A DNA stretch of 64,000 nt from Zavarzinella formosa DSM 19928 (GCF_000255705.1 NZ_JH636439.1:1125034-1189033), one strand, 5' to 3'. Shown: positions 1 to 8,753, counted from the first letter of the stretch. Numbers and translations: made by a program. The notes: a model not told the origin generated them from the sequence alone.

Positions 1-2
1 CG

Positions 3-743
3 GGCTACACCAAATATTCCCCAGCGGCCCCGACGATCACCTGGCAGAGTTCAGTCAACGCGACCGCCGTTGCCACCCGGTTGTCGGTGGTGGAATGTCC
101 CTCCAGCCCCACGCTCAAAACAACCCCGGCGTTCGACCTGACCGGCACGGTTCCCGTGGAATATGGCCGGTCTGATTACTTCGCCTCCTCCGGCGTGAAC
201 GCGACCGCTTACACCAACGCTTGGGGCGTGGCCCCCGGCGATGGCAGCGGTATCTTCGGCAACCAGATCAACGGCGCCACAGGCTTGGTGTCCGGGGAAA
301 CCTTCGCCGGGGCGACGGACGGCACCTCCAACACCATCGCCATCGGCGAATGTTCGGGCCGGCCTTGGGTCTACATCGCCAACGGCAAGCAACTCACCTC
401 GTTCACGGACCCGAATTACATCGCCACCCCGACCGGCTTGTTCCCCGCCAGCGCCGTGACGGATCGCAATGGCACGATCCTGTGGTCTTCCACCATCCAC
501 GGCGCCTGGGCGCACAACAACACCTATAACATCAACACATTCAACGCCATCGGGAACATCGGAACGACCGGTCCATGCACCGTCAATTGCAGCAATGTGC
601 GGGGGATTTATTCGTTCCATCCATCCGTCGGGAATGTTGGAATGGCCGATGGCTCGGTTCGCTCTCTCCGTTCGAGCCTGTCGCCAAAGATTTTGATGGC
701 GATTACCACCCGCAGCAACGGCGAAGTTCCCGATAACTTCTGA
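3..743 (+). CDS. DUF1559 domain-containing protein (5' end cut by window)
   Basis: The reading frame is open from the first bases of the window to a TGA at 741-743, so the true start lies upstream and only the C-terminal part is visible. The visible part shows the DUF1559 pattern: a C-P-S-S-P strand, D-G-T-S-N-T-I near the middle, C-T-V-N-C-S-N, and the end signature F-H-P-S-x-G-N-V-x-x-A-D-G-S-V-R. DUF1559 proteins are a large planctomycete family that normally carry a type IV pilin-like N-terminus and are thought to be exported pseudopilin-like surface proteins. The next DUF1559 gene starts one base after this stop, so the two are probably co-transcribed. Molecular role unknown. Confidence 0.9.
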   Translation, partial: GYTKYSPAAPTITWQSSVNATAVATRLSVVECPSSPTLKTTPAFDLTGTVPVEYGRSDYFASSGVNATAYTNAWGVAPGDGSGIFGNQINGATGLVSGETFAGATDGTSNTIAIGECSGRPWVYIANGKQLTSFTDPNYIATPTGLFPASAVTDRNGTILWSSTIHGAWAHNNTYNINTFNAIGNIGTTGPCTVNCSNVRGIYSFHPSVGNVGMADGSVRSLRSSLSPKILMAITTRSNGEVPDNF

Positions 744-744
744 G

Positions 745-1677
745 ATGAATCACAAACTCTTGCGGGACAAATCGATGGACAAGCCAGGACGATCGGGATT
801 CGTCTTGATCGACGCACTGGTGACAGTGGGTCTGTCACTCATCACGGCGAGCCTGATTTTTCCTGTCATCTGGCAAACACGGGCCATCGCCGACCGGGTC
901 GGGTGTCAGGATCGGTTGAAACGCATCTCGATGGCCGTGTTGGCTTACGAACGCGAACATGGCAGACTCCCTCCTCGATCGACGATCTCCCCGGAACATG
1001 GTTGGTTCACGCTCATCCTCCCCTTCGCCGGGGAGGAGGCCATCGTGAAGAAAATTCGCTTCGACTTGCCTTATTACGATCCGGCGAACAAGGAAGCGAT
1101 CGGCACCCATTTGTCCGTGATGCAATGCCCTGCGACGCCAAGCCCCGGCCGGACAGTGGCTGGAACCACCGGCGGCAAGAACTGGACAGCCTCGGCCGGG
1201 GACTACGCCGGCAATGGCGGCGTTTTCCCGAATGTGATGGAAATGGGCATCCTGCCCCCGGAGACAGATCGTTGGACTGTCTTCGCCAACGAAAGCATTC
1301 GGGCGCCGTTGCGGCTAGCGGACATTGTCGACGGCCAATCAAACACCCTGCTAGTGACCGAAATGGCCGGGCGCAACGAGGCATGGTTCGCCGGAACCAG
1401 AGACAAGGAACATCCCCAAGACGCCACTCGCGGCCCGTGGGCGGCCCCCAACCACTTTGAGGTACGCGGCCACTCTCGCGACGGCCGGACTTATCCGGGG
1501 TTGTGTGCCGTCAATTGCTCGAACTTCTCGGGAATTTACGGTTTCCACCCGGACGGGGCGAATGTCGCCGCTTGCGATGGCTCCGTTCATTTCATTCACA
1601 AGGACATGAACATCATGATCCTGTACGCCCTATGTACCCACGCCGGCGGGGAAATCATGACCGCCAGCGATTGGTGA
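745..1677 (+). CDS. DUF1559 domain-containing protein with degenerate prepilin-like N-terminus
   Basis: A 310-residue protein with the DUF1559 body: C-P-A-T-P, D-G-Q-S-N-T-L, C-A-V-N-C-S-N and F-H-P-D-G-A-N-V-A-A-C-D-G-S-V near the end. The N-terminus has a G-F-V-L-I-D-A-L stretch followed by a hydrophobic helix. This is the prepilin-peptidase layout, but the usual Glu at +5 is Asp and the helix is not the standard one. The start at 745 lies one base after the previous stop. An ATG at 775 would leave an 8-residue leader, which is typical for prepilins, with only a weak GCGGGA ahead of it. The chelatase-like gene starts 47 bp downstream, so this pair may belong to that transcription unit. Function unknown. 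Confidence 0.88.
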   Translation: MNHKLLRDKSMDKPGRSGFVLIDALVTVGLSLITASLIFPVIWQTRAIADRVGCQDRLKRISMAVLAYEREHGRLPPRSTISPEHGWFTLILPFAGEEAIVKKIRFDLPYYDPANKEAIGTHLSVMQCPATPSPGRTVAGTTGGKNWTASAGDYAGNGGVFPNVMEMGILPPETDRWTVFANESIRAPLRLADIVDGQSNTLLVTEMAGRNEAWFAGTRDKEHPQDATRGPWAAPNHFEVRGHSRDGRTYPGLCAVNCSNFSGIYGFHPDGANVAACDGSVHFIHKDMNIMILYALCTHAGGEIMTASDW

Positions 1678-1724
1678 CCAAGTTTTCTTCGCCAATCAAC
1701 CGCCGTTGATCGGATAATATCCCG

Positions 1725-4700
1725 ATGAAATCCATCTTGCTCTTTCCTCTGTTGCTAATCACGGCGATCAGCATTCCCGCCGCCAATGCCGGGGAGAAAC
1801 TGCTGGTCATCGGCGGTTGGGATTACGGCGAAGCCGTATTCGACCGGGCGGCCACCCAAGCCGGCATGTCGGCCAAATTCATCACCACTGAGGACACGGG
1901 CTTGGTCACCGTTGACCAACTCGCGGCCGCCGATGTGGTTTTTTTGTTGAACCTGCACCCGCAGGGCGCGCCGGTGCTTTTGGAACGCCTGACCGAAGCC
2001 CGCAAACGCCAGCCGAAATTGATCGTTCTCCCGCTGGACAACCGCGAGACGCAGAAGGGAATCGAACAAGCCGGGTTGCTCAAGCGGGATGAGGAAATCC
2101 GCAAGTATTGGCGGTTCAATGGATACGAGAACACCAAGCGATTGCTTGGCTATGTCCGCGTCAAACACTTGGGCGGCGCCGGGGAAATTCAACCGCCGAT
2201 CCCCGTGCCGGATCATGGAATTTACGCCCCCGGCGCCCCGGACACATTTCCGGAAATCCCGGCGTTCACCACATGGGCAAAATCCAACGGTCAGTTCCGC
2301 GAAGGGGGTTCCCGCGTCGCCCTGTTGGTTCAACAAAGCTTTTTGCTAACCGGGGACACGAAAGTATACGACGCAATGGTGAACGCCCTCGGCAAACGCG
2401 GAGTGAACGTCGCCGTGATCTTTGCGAGCGATCCCAAAAAGCAAAAGGCCTTGCTGGATGCTTGGGACCCCGAATTGATGATCGACGACGCACATGCTTC
2501 TCCCGCCTTGAAGCAAGGGGCCGAGGAGCGGGACATTCCCATGCTGAAGTCGGTCGCCCTGTTGCGGTCCACCGTGGCCGAGTGGCAGGCGTCGGCGCAA
2601 GGAATGCTCCCGGCCGATGTGGGATTGCACTTTCTCACGCAAGAAGTTCACGGCATCATCGACCCCGTTTTGGTCGGCGGGATGAAAGCCAATGTCGGTG
2701 GCTACAAGCTCCACGAACCGATTCCCGACCGCGTTGAACGCCTCGCCGATCGGGCGGCTTCCTGGCTGAATCTGCGGCACAAGAAGAATGCCGAAAAGCG
2801 GATCGCTATTGTCTTTTACAACAAATATCTGGGTAAATCAGATGTGGGCCGCGGCTCGGCCACCGGGGCTTTTCTTGATGGTCCCGCGAGTTTGTTTCGT
2901 GTGCTTGTCTCCCTGAAAGAACGTGGCTACTCCTTCTCGAAGTTCCCCAAAGATGCCGACGAATTGCTTTCTTGGATGAAACGGGATGGCCGCAACATCG
3001 GCAATTGGGCCGGAGGCGACCTCTCGGAACTCCTGCGGGACGGCAAACCGGAACTAATCCCGACGGCAACCTATGAACGCTGGTTCGCCCGCCTGGGCGA
3101 CGACAACCGCCGGATGGTGACGACCGCTTATGGCCCGGCGCCCGGCATGCAGATGGTGACAGGGGAAAACGCAAAAAGCATCGTGATTCCCCGTGTGAAC
3201 CTCGGCAATGTGATCCTGCTGCCGCAACCGGCACGCGGTCCAGAGAACGACGAGAAGTTGCTGCACGCCCGCGATGTGCCTCCGCCGCATCAATATCTGG
3301 CGTGCTACTGGTGGTTGCAGGAAGGGTTCAAGGCCGATGCAGTCATCCACTTCGGCACACATGGCACCGAGTTGCTCCTTCCCGGCAAGTCAAACGGCAT
3401 GTCGGCCGATAACTTCGGGGACATCTGTTTGGGAAACATGCCGAACATTTACCCGTGGATCATCGACAATATTGCCGAGGCCATCATTGCCAAACGCCGC
3501 GCCTACGCCGTGACCATCGACCACCTGACGCCGACGCTCGAATCGGCCGGGTTGTCCGACGAGTTGAAGACGCTCCACGATGACATCGAAAAGTTCGCCA
3601 CGCTCGACGAGGGACTGCTGAAGCAAAAGTATCGCAAAACCATCTCGGAGGCCGCGAGCAAGGCCGCCCTCACCAAACTCGGCGGCGAATTGACGGATCC
3701 GCAAGTGGAGGAAATCGCCGGGCAACTACACCGGATCGAGCTTTCAGTGACGGCCGTGAAACTACACACGCTTGGCCTTGAACCGGAGACGAAACATCTG
3801 GTTCCCTTCATCACAAGCATGCTCGGCCGGGCATTCCTTGATGATCTCGCCAAGGCGCTGCCGGTGCCGGCTGACATTGCCAAGGAACCCGAGCATGTGC
3901 CGTTGTGGACACGCCCCCGGCTGGAATCTATCGTCAAATCAATGATCGTTGATGGGTTATCCCCGGCCGACGCGCTGACGCTCGCCGGAGGCAAGCTTCC
4001 CAAGGGCGATCCGGGCAAGATCATCGAAACCCTCTCGCGGGCCACAGAATATCGCAAGCAGATCGGCATGGCCGACCGGGAAATAGGCAACATCCTGCGG
4101 GCGCTTGATGGCAAGTTCATCTCCCCCGGCTCCGGAGCCGATCCGGTGCGGAATCCGTCGGCCGTGCCCACGGGCCGCAATCTCTACGCTCTCAACCCGG
4201 AGGAAATCCCCACGAAGCAGGCTTGGGCGGTCGGTGTTGAATTGGTCGATCAACTGCTCAAGCAAAAGCCCGGATTGAAGAAAGTCGCTCTCGACATGAA
4301 CGGCCACGAAACGATGCGGGACTTCGGCGTAACCGAGGCCCAAGCTCTTTATCTGATGGGCGTCAAGCCAGTTTGGAATCACAACAACCTTGCTGTCGGT
4401 GTCGAGATCATTCCACGGGCCGAGTTGAAACGACCCCGTGTTGATGTGTTCCTTTCCATCGGCGGGAGCATGAGAGATCGCTTCCCGACACGGGTGAAAC
4501 TGCTAGACCGGGCCATTCGGCTCGTCTCCGAACTCGATGAACCAGACAATCTCATCCGGGCTGGCACACAAGAAAAAGCCCGCGAACTGGCAGCCCAAGG
4601 TTTCTCGCCGGAGAAGGTTCAGCTATATGCCCCTGCCCGAATGTTCGGCGGCAAGCCCGGCGAATACGGCACGCGCATCCTCTATCTTGTGCCGCGAACC

Positions 4701-5675
4701 GGCGCGTGGGAGGACCGCAAGGAGATCGCGGACATTTACAAACAGCAAATGTCCCATGTTTTCACTGGTGATGCTTGGGGCGAGCACGTCCCCGGCCTGT
4801 ATGAGCAATCGATGCGGGGAACCGAACTGATCTTGCGGACATGGACCTCGAACATGACTGGCCCGCTCACCAACCATCATGTGTACGAGTATGCTGGCGG
4901 CCTGAGCATCGCCATCGAATCGACGACCGGGAAACAGCCGAAACTGATCTTCAACGACGTGCGGGGCAAGCCGCAAGTACGGGACTTTGACGAGGTGTTG
5001 GCGAGCGAAGCCCATGTGACCATGTTCAACCCCAAATGGCTTCGCGGCATGATGGAGAACGGCTATTCCGGCGGCGGGATGATGGCCGAGGTTGTGCGAA
5101 ACACCAGTGGTTGGGAGGCTACCCGGAAAGGGGCCGTGTCCCAAGAAATGTGGGCCGAGATTCATGCGGTGTATGTGCGGGACAAGCATGACCTCAAACT
5201 CCGCGAGTGGCTGGATGCCCAAAACCCTCATGCCCGTCAGGAGATTCTGGCGACGCTCTTGGAGGCCGCTCGCAAAGGGGATTGGAAGGCTGACGAAGTC
5301 ACCCGCCGGGAGATGGCCCGCGATTATGCCGCGAGCGTGGCAAAATTCGGTGACAGCGCTGGGTTGGCCACCGGCGGCAACACGAAACTTCAAACCGAGG
5401 TGGCCAAACTTCTGAACGCTCCAGGCGATGCCGGTTTGGCCGGTGAATACAAAGCGGCCCTCGACAAATCTCAGAAACCCGCCCCAGTCACGGAGGTCGC
5501 CGAGGCCCCGAAGTCGGAGATTGTTCAAGGCGAGGAAATGACGGCCAAACCCCGATCAGCCGAGGCCGAGCCGACCGGCAATCCCTCAACGGGTTTCTGG
5601 ACAATGTGTGGCATCGGCGGAGCGTTGCTGTTGCTCGTCGGCATCGGCGCCAGTCGGCGAAAGGGAGTCATCTGA
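1725..5675 (+). CDS. Exported, C-terminally anchored CobN/BchH-type metal chelatase (HmuS-like dechelatase candidate)
   Basis: A 1,316-residue member of the CobN/magnesium chelatase H family, which handles metal insertion into, or removal from, tetrapyrroles. Hallmarks are H-F-G-T-H-G-T-E from about residue 542, followed by L-P-G-K, then N-M-P-N-I-Y-P-W and A-K-R-R-A-Y-A-V-T-I-D-H-L-T-P. Unlike cytoplasmic CobN it starts with a signal peptide (cleavage likely after A-N-A near residue 23). It ends with a Pro/Glu-rich linker, a single membrane helix at about 1291-1309 and an R-R-K tail, so the catalytic part should be periplasmic. No CobS/CobT or BchI/BchD ATPase is nearby. Instead an ExbB-type channel starts one base after the stop, then DUF2149. 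That trio recalls the HmuS loci of Bacteroidota, where HmuS has been described as removing iron from heme. The direction of the reaction here is inferred. Confidence 0.88.
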   Translation: MKSILLFPLLLITAISIPAANAGEKLLVIGGWDYGEAVFDRAATQAGMSAKFITTEDTGLVTVDQLAAADVVFLLNLHPQGAPVLLERLTEARKRQPKLIVLPLDNRETQKGIEQAGLLKRDEEIRKYWRFNGYENTKRLLGYVRVKHLGGAGEIQPPIPVPDHGIYAPGAPDTFPEIPAFTTWAKSNGQFREGGSRVALLVQQSFLLTGDTKVYDAMVNALGKRGVNVAVIFASDPKKQKALLDAWDPELMIDDAHASPALKQGAEERDIPMLKSVALLRSTVAEWQASAQGMLPADVGLHFLTQEVHGIIDPVLVGGMKANVGGYKLHEPIPDRVERLADRAASWLNLRHKKNAEKRIAIVFYNKYLGKSDVGRGSATGAFLDGPASLFRVLVSLKERGYSFSKFPKDADELLSWMKRDGRNIGNWAGGDLSELLRDGKPELIPTATYERWFARLGDDNRRMVTTAYGPAPGMQMVTGENAKSIVIPRVNLGNVILLPQPARGPENDEKLLHARDVPPPHQYLACYWWLQEGFKADAVIHFGTHGTELLLPGKSNGMSADNFGDICLGNMPNIYPWIIDNIAEAIIAKRRAYAVTIDHLTPTLESAGLSDELKTLHDDIEKFATLDEGLLKQKYRKTISEAASKAALTKLGGELTDPQVEEIAGQLHRIELSVTAVKLHTLGLEPETKHLVPFITSMLGRAFLDDLAKALPVPADIAKEPEHVPLWTRPRLESIVKSMIVDGLSPADALTLAGGKLPKGDPGKIIETLSRATEYRKQIGMADREIGNILRALDGKFISPGSGADPVRNPSAVPTGRNLYALNPEEIPTKQAWAVGVELVDQLLKQKPGLKKVALDMNGHETMRDFGVTEAQALYLMGVKPVWNHNNLAVGVEIIPRAELKRPRVDVFLSIGGSMRDRFPTRVKLLDRAIRLVSELDEPDNLIRAGTQEKARELAAQGFSPEKVQLYAPARMFGGKPGEYGTRILYLVPRTGAWEDRKEIADIYKQQMSHVFTGDAWGEHVPGLYEQSMRGTELILRTWTSNMTGPLTNHHVYEYAGGLSIAIESTTGKQPKLIFNDVRGKPQVRDFDEVLASEAHVTMFNPKWLRGMMENGYSGGGMMAEVVRNTSGWEATRKGAVSQEMWAEIHAVYVRDKHDLKLREWLDAQNPHARQEILATLLEAARKGDWKADEVTRREMARDYAASVAKFGDSAGLATGGNTKLQTEVAKLLNAPGDAGLAGEYKAALDKSQKPAPVTEVAEAPKSEIVQGEEMTAKPRSAEAEPTGNPSTGFWTMCGIGGALLLLVGIGASRRKGVI

Positions 5676-5676
5676 C

Positions 5677-6285
5677 ATGGGGGGCACCGTTCAATCGCTG
5701 ACGGAGGTGATGTATCACCTCTCCAATTTGTTGCTGTTGCCGGTGCTGGCGGTTCTAATCACCTGCTTGGCATGGGTCTGCGTGCTGGCGGGGGGCTTTC
5801 TGAGAGAATGGGCCGCCCGGCGTTTGGCCCGCCGGACCCTTGTGGCCCTCACTGTTTCGGCGACCAACGATGAGCAAACGTGGACCATGTTCGCCGCCGC
5901 CCGGCATGGTCTCGCCGGGCATTTTGCCAAAACCATGCCCGCGATTAATGCCCCGGCTGATTTGGTGAGGAAACGCCTTGCCACCGTCGAGGCCGACGTG
6001 GCCGACTCTCTGGCGAAACTCTCGTTCATCACTCGCGTTGGCCCGATGCTCGGGTTGCTCGGAACGCTGATCCCCCTTGGCCCGGCCTTGACGGGTTTGA
6101 GCGCGGGCAATGTGCAGCAACTATCCGGCAATCTGGTGATTGCCTTTACGACCACCGTATGCGGCCTCTTGGTGAGTTGTCTCGCATACGGCATGGGCCT
6201 CGTTCGTCGCTCTTGGTATGGCCGGGACATGGACGACTTAGAATTCATCGTGGGCCGTGTCTGGCCGGAGGTGCCGCGTGCGTAA
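5677..6285 (+). CDS. MotA/TolQ/ExbB-family proton channel protein
   Basis: A 202-residue inner-membrane protein. The ATG at 5677 follows the chelatase stop by one base and has AAGGGAG upstream at about 5661-5667; the longer in-frame start at 5608 lies inside the chelatase gene and is less likely. The visible layout is a hydrophobic helix at about 17-42, a cytoplasmic segment, then the family core R-V-G-P-M-L-G-L-L-G-T-L at 120-131 and helices around 122-140 and 153-175. The order L-G-L-L-G-T followed by a T-T-x-x-G-L-L helix is the TolQ/ExbB pore signature. Such proteins use proton motive force to energise a partner. Here the partner is presumably the anchored chelatase and the DUF2149 protein, since no ExbD or TonB gene is adjacent. 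Confidence 0.85.
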   Translation: MGGTVQSLTEVMYHLSNLLLLPVLAVLITCLAWVCVLAGGFLREWAARRLARRTLVALTVSATNDEQTWTMFAAARHGLAGHFAKTMPAINAPADLVRKRLATVEADVADSLAKLSFITRVGPMLGLLGTLIPLGPALTGLSAGNVQQLSGNLVIAFTTTVCGLLVSCLAYGMGLVRRSWYGRDMDDLEFIVGRVWPEVPRA

Positions 6286-6601
6286 ACGCCGCAAGTGGGA
6301 CGCGGAAGATGATGATCCAGGCGCGGGTCTGCTGAACCTCTTCGATATCTGGCTGGTGTTCGCCGTTGCCCTTCTGCTGGCGACCCTCACTCGCACCCGA
6401 GCGCCTGATCCGGCCTCATCCAAGGATGAGGTGACGGCGATCAACAACCCCGGCCGGCCGGACATGGAGATCATCCGGCAAAAAGGGAACGACCTCGAAA
6501 CCCTCACTCCTAGTGGACAACCCGCCGGGGGTGAAGGTGAACGCCTCGGCACCGCCTTCCGGTTGAAAGATGGCCGAATTGTTTATGTGCCGGGAAAGTG
6601 A
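6278..6601 (+). CDS. DUF2149 domain protein
   Basis: A 107-residue protein read from GTG at 6278, which overlaps the channel gene by 8 bases and has GGAGG at 6267-6271. A GTG at 6257 is possible but has no better ribosome site. After a basic start (R-K-R-R-K) comes the DUF2149 core: D-D-P-G-A-G-L-L-N-L-F-D-I-W followed by one membrane helix to about residue 41, then an outside domain with a Gly-rich end (L-K-D-G-R-I-V-Y-V). The single-helix plus periplasmic-domain layout resembles ExbD/TolR, so it may be the second subunit of the energising complex (inference). The overlap with the channel gene supports translational coupling of a three-protein complex. Confidence 0.82.
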   Translation: MRKRRKWDAEDDDPGAGLLNLFDIWLVFAVALLLATLTRTRAPDPASSKDEVTAINNPGRPDMEIIRQKGNDLETLTPSGQPAGGEGERLGTAFRLKDGRIVYVPGK

Positions 6602-6624
6602 GGCGAGGTACCATCCTTGCGTGG

Positions 6625-8262
6625 TTACTTCAACGGCTCCAATCCCGAGTTAATCGCTTCCCAGAATTTGCCGTTGTATTTGTCCTGATTCTTCCCGATC
6701 TTGTTCCGCGTCATGATGACAACGAGCTTCCGATCCACATCCACGGAGAACGTCGCGGCGCTGGCGGCTCCGTGGCCGAACTTCCTCGGCTGCCCGTCCA
6801 GGCCGAATCCGAACGTCTTGGTCGCGTCCGGGCCGAGTTCAGTGGTCAGCTTTCGGGGCAGCATCAACTCGAAGGTTTCCTCCGAGAAAAACCGGTACTT
6901 GCCGTATGCGCCCCGGTTAAGCAACATCTGCCCGAACTTGGCAATGTCGAGCGGGATACTGAAAGCGTCGGCATGCGTGCCGTTCACTTCGGTGCCGGTG
7001 CAGCCAAGCGGGTCCAGCAGATGCTTCTTGTAAAACAGCGGCACAGATTCGCCTGTCACATTCTCGATGATTTTCCCGCCGAGTGCATACCCGCCGCCGT
7101 TGTAGGCCCAAGCAGAGCCAACTTTGAGAACCGGGTAGCAATCCGCAATACGATATTCGAGGTCGTTCTGGGTGTCGTCGCCGGAGGGGAACTTGTCCAG
7201 CCCGTTGGTGTGAGTGTGCAGATGCCGGATTTGGAGCGGCTTCGTCACCTTGATGTCTCGCAGAGCAGGGGAGAATTTGCCCACCGGGTCGTCAAGCGTC
7301 AGCAATCCTCGGTCGGCGAGCATGAGGACGAGCGACGCGGACATGGGTTTGGTGATTGAGGCCATCCAGCTTGGCGTGTCCACGGTCATCGGCTTGCCGT
7401 CACGAATGCCGTATGCCTTGTGCAACACGATCACTCCGTTGCGAACGATGCACACGGCGAACGCCTGATCGTCGTCCTTCGCCCATTCGGTGAGCGCCGC
7501 ATCAATCTTGGCGGCCGTGCCGGGCTTCACCTTTGCCTCGGCTTCCGTGCCCTCGCGTACTTCGGTCGCGGGAATTCCCTTGATGAGGTCCGGTCCGTCG
7601 AACGGCTTCGGAAATTCCTTGTCCAGCCCCGTGATCTTCCGACGTAACGTGACCCATGCCTGCCGTTCATAGGCAAAGGCATCATTCAATCGGCTTACCC
7701 GAGTCGTGTCCTTCGGGGTGAGCGCCAGGCCAGCAAGCAGCCGTGCGAACTTCGGATCGCTCTCAAGTTGTTTGAACGGGCGGTCCTTGCAGACCTCGGC
7801 GATGAGCTTCGATTCCGTCTCGATTACCTTCCGATCAACACCAATGAGTTCAGCCAGATCAAGTGGCTTGGCGGGATCGAATTTCCAATCGGCCGCCGGC
7901 TTTCGCAACATCCGGAACAATGTGACATAACGGGTTGCGGGAGCCTGCTTCTCTGGCTTGGTTTTGATTTCGGCAAAGTACGGCCCGACCTCGAATGTGC
8001 TTCCCAGCTTGGCGCCGTTGTGGTCGTAGATGGTGACGGAACCAGCAAACGAGTTATCGGGACTGGTTACTGGCTTCGGGACATCGCTTCCTTCAAAGAC
8101 GTACGCGCGAAAGCCGACGTTCGCGGACATCGCTTCTCGTGCGGCCTTCTCCTCGGGCGTCGGTTCCGGCTGCTTCGATTGAGCAAACACGACCGTCGCC
8201 AAAACGAACGAGACTAATGCGCACGAGAAGCGAAAAAGGAGCAGACGATTAATGCGGAGCAT
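6625..8262 (-). CDS. Secreted class C beta-lactamase-like serine hydrolase with N-terminal extension
   Basis: A 545-residue exported serine hydrolase of the beta-lactamase/penicillin-binding-protein fold (Pfam Beta-lactamase). The start at 8262 gives a signal peptide M-L-R-I-N-R-L-L-L-F followed by a hydrophobic stretch ending A-Q-S. The catalytic set is visible: S-I-T-K with Ser302 and Lys305, Y-N-G with Tyr387, and H-G-A with His497 in place of K-T-G. These are typical of class C/EstB-like esterases, so peptidase or esterase activity is more likely than antibiotic hydrolysis. The first 230 or so residues after the signal peptide, which contain several Lys/Pro-rich segments, match no family I recognise. 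It converges with the DUF2149 gene, 23 bp away. Confidence 0.85.
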   Translation of the reverse strand: MLRINRLLLFRFSCALVSFVLATVVFAQSKQPEPTPEEKAAREAMSANVGFRAYVFEGSDVPKPVTSPDNSFAGSVTIYDHNGAKLGSTFEVGPYFAEIKTKPEKQAPATRYVTLFRMLRKPAADWKFDPAKPLDLAELIGVDRKVIETESKLIAEVCKDRPFKQLESDPKFARLLAGLALTPKDTTRVSRLNDAFAYERQAWVTLRRKITGLDKEFPKPFDGPDLIKGIPATEVREGTEAEAKVKPGTAAKIDAALTEWAKDDDQAFAVCIVRNGVIVLHKAYGIRDGKPMTVDTPSWMASITKPMSASLVLMLADRGLLTLDDPVGKFSPALRDIKVTKPLQIRHLHTHTNGLDKFPSGDDTQNDLEYRIADCYPVLKVGSAWAYNGGGYALGGKIIENVTGESVPLFYKKHLLDPLGCTGTEVNGTHADAFSIPLDIAKFGQMLLNRGAYGKYRFFSEETFELMLPRKLTTELGPDATKTFGFGLDGQPRKFGHGAASAATFSVDVDRKLVVIMTRNKIGKNQDKYNGKFWEAINSGLEPLK

Positions 8263-8351
8263 GGCAGCCCTTGAATGAAACGGAGAGAGAAAGACGCGAT
8301 CAGTGTACCGCTTACAACATCGCTCGGAAGAGGATATTCCCGATGTCCGCA

Positions 8352-8753
8352 TCACACGGCGGCCACAGCCACCAGTTCGATTTCGATCAGCCAATCCGGG
8401 ACCACCAACGCGGCCACACCAACCAGCGTGCTGGCTGGCGGGTGGTCCGGGTCGAGGTACTTTCGACGAACTTCGCGGATATGCGACACATGTTCCGGTT
8501 TCAAACCGACGACGAAATAAGTAATCTTCACCACGTCCTTGAAAGTGGCTCCGGCGGCCGCGAGGGCGGTTTTAAGGTTCTCGAATGTGTGTTCAGTCTG
8601 GGCGCGCAAGTCCCCTTTGCCGATCACCTCGGCTTTATCGTTCACGCTCACCTGGCCGGAGATGTGAATCGTTTTTCCACCCGTTGACGTAACGACATGT
8701 GTGAAGCCATTGGTCGGGTTCAACTCGGGCGGGTTGAAAAACTGTTTCTGCAT
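8352..8753 (-). CDS. RidA/YjgF/UK114-family protein lacking the catalytic arginine
   Basis: A 133-residue Rid-family protein. RidA proteins hydrolyse reactive enamine/imine intermediates as trimers in the cytoplasm. The body matches the family: S-G-Q-V-S-V near residue 32, T-E-H-T-F-E-N-L-K-T, a V-K-I-T-Y-F strand and the end W-L-I-E-I-E-L-V-A-V-A with Glu126. At the place where active RidA has P-A-R-S (Arg105 in E. coli) this protein has P-A-S-T (Ser108). It therefore belongs to one of the subgroups without the imine-hydrolysing arginine, and its activity is unknown. The start at 8753 was chosen over an upstream ATG because it matches the usual family N-terminus. The NHL-repeat gene lies 37 bp upstream on the same strand. 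Confidence 0.85.
   Translation of the reverse strand: MQKQFFNPPELNPTNGFTHVVTSTGGKTIHISGQVSVNDKAEVIGKGDLRAQTEHTFENLKTALAAAGATFKDVVKITYFVVGLKPEHVSHIREVRRKYLDPDHPPASTLVGVAALVVPDWLIEIELVAVAAV

Noticed and set aside
1713..1718. GATAAT ahead of the chelatase gene as a -10 element
   Set aside because: It ends only 6 bases before the start codon, too close for a normal leader, and no -35 element fits.
1725..5675. Assignment as cobaltochelatase CobN of vitamin B12 synthesis
   Set aside because: The signal peptide, C-terminal anchor, absence of CobS/CobT and presence of ExbB-type and DUF2149 partners argue against a cytoplasmic cobalt insertion step.
6625..8262. True beta-lactamase
   Set aside because: The third motif is H-G-A, typical of esterase/peptidase relatives, and the long N-terminal region is unlike resistance enzymes.
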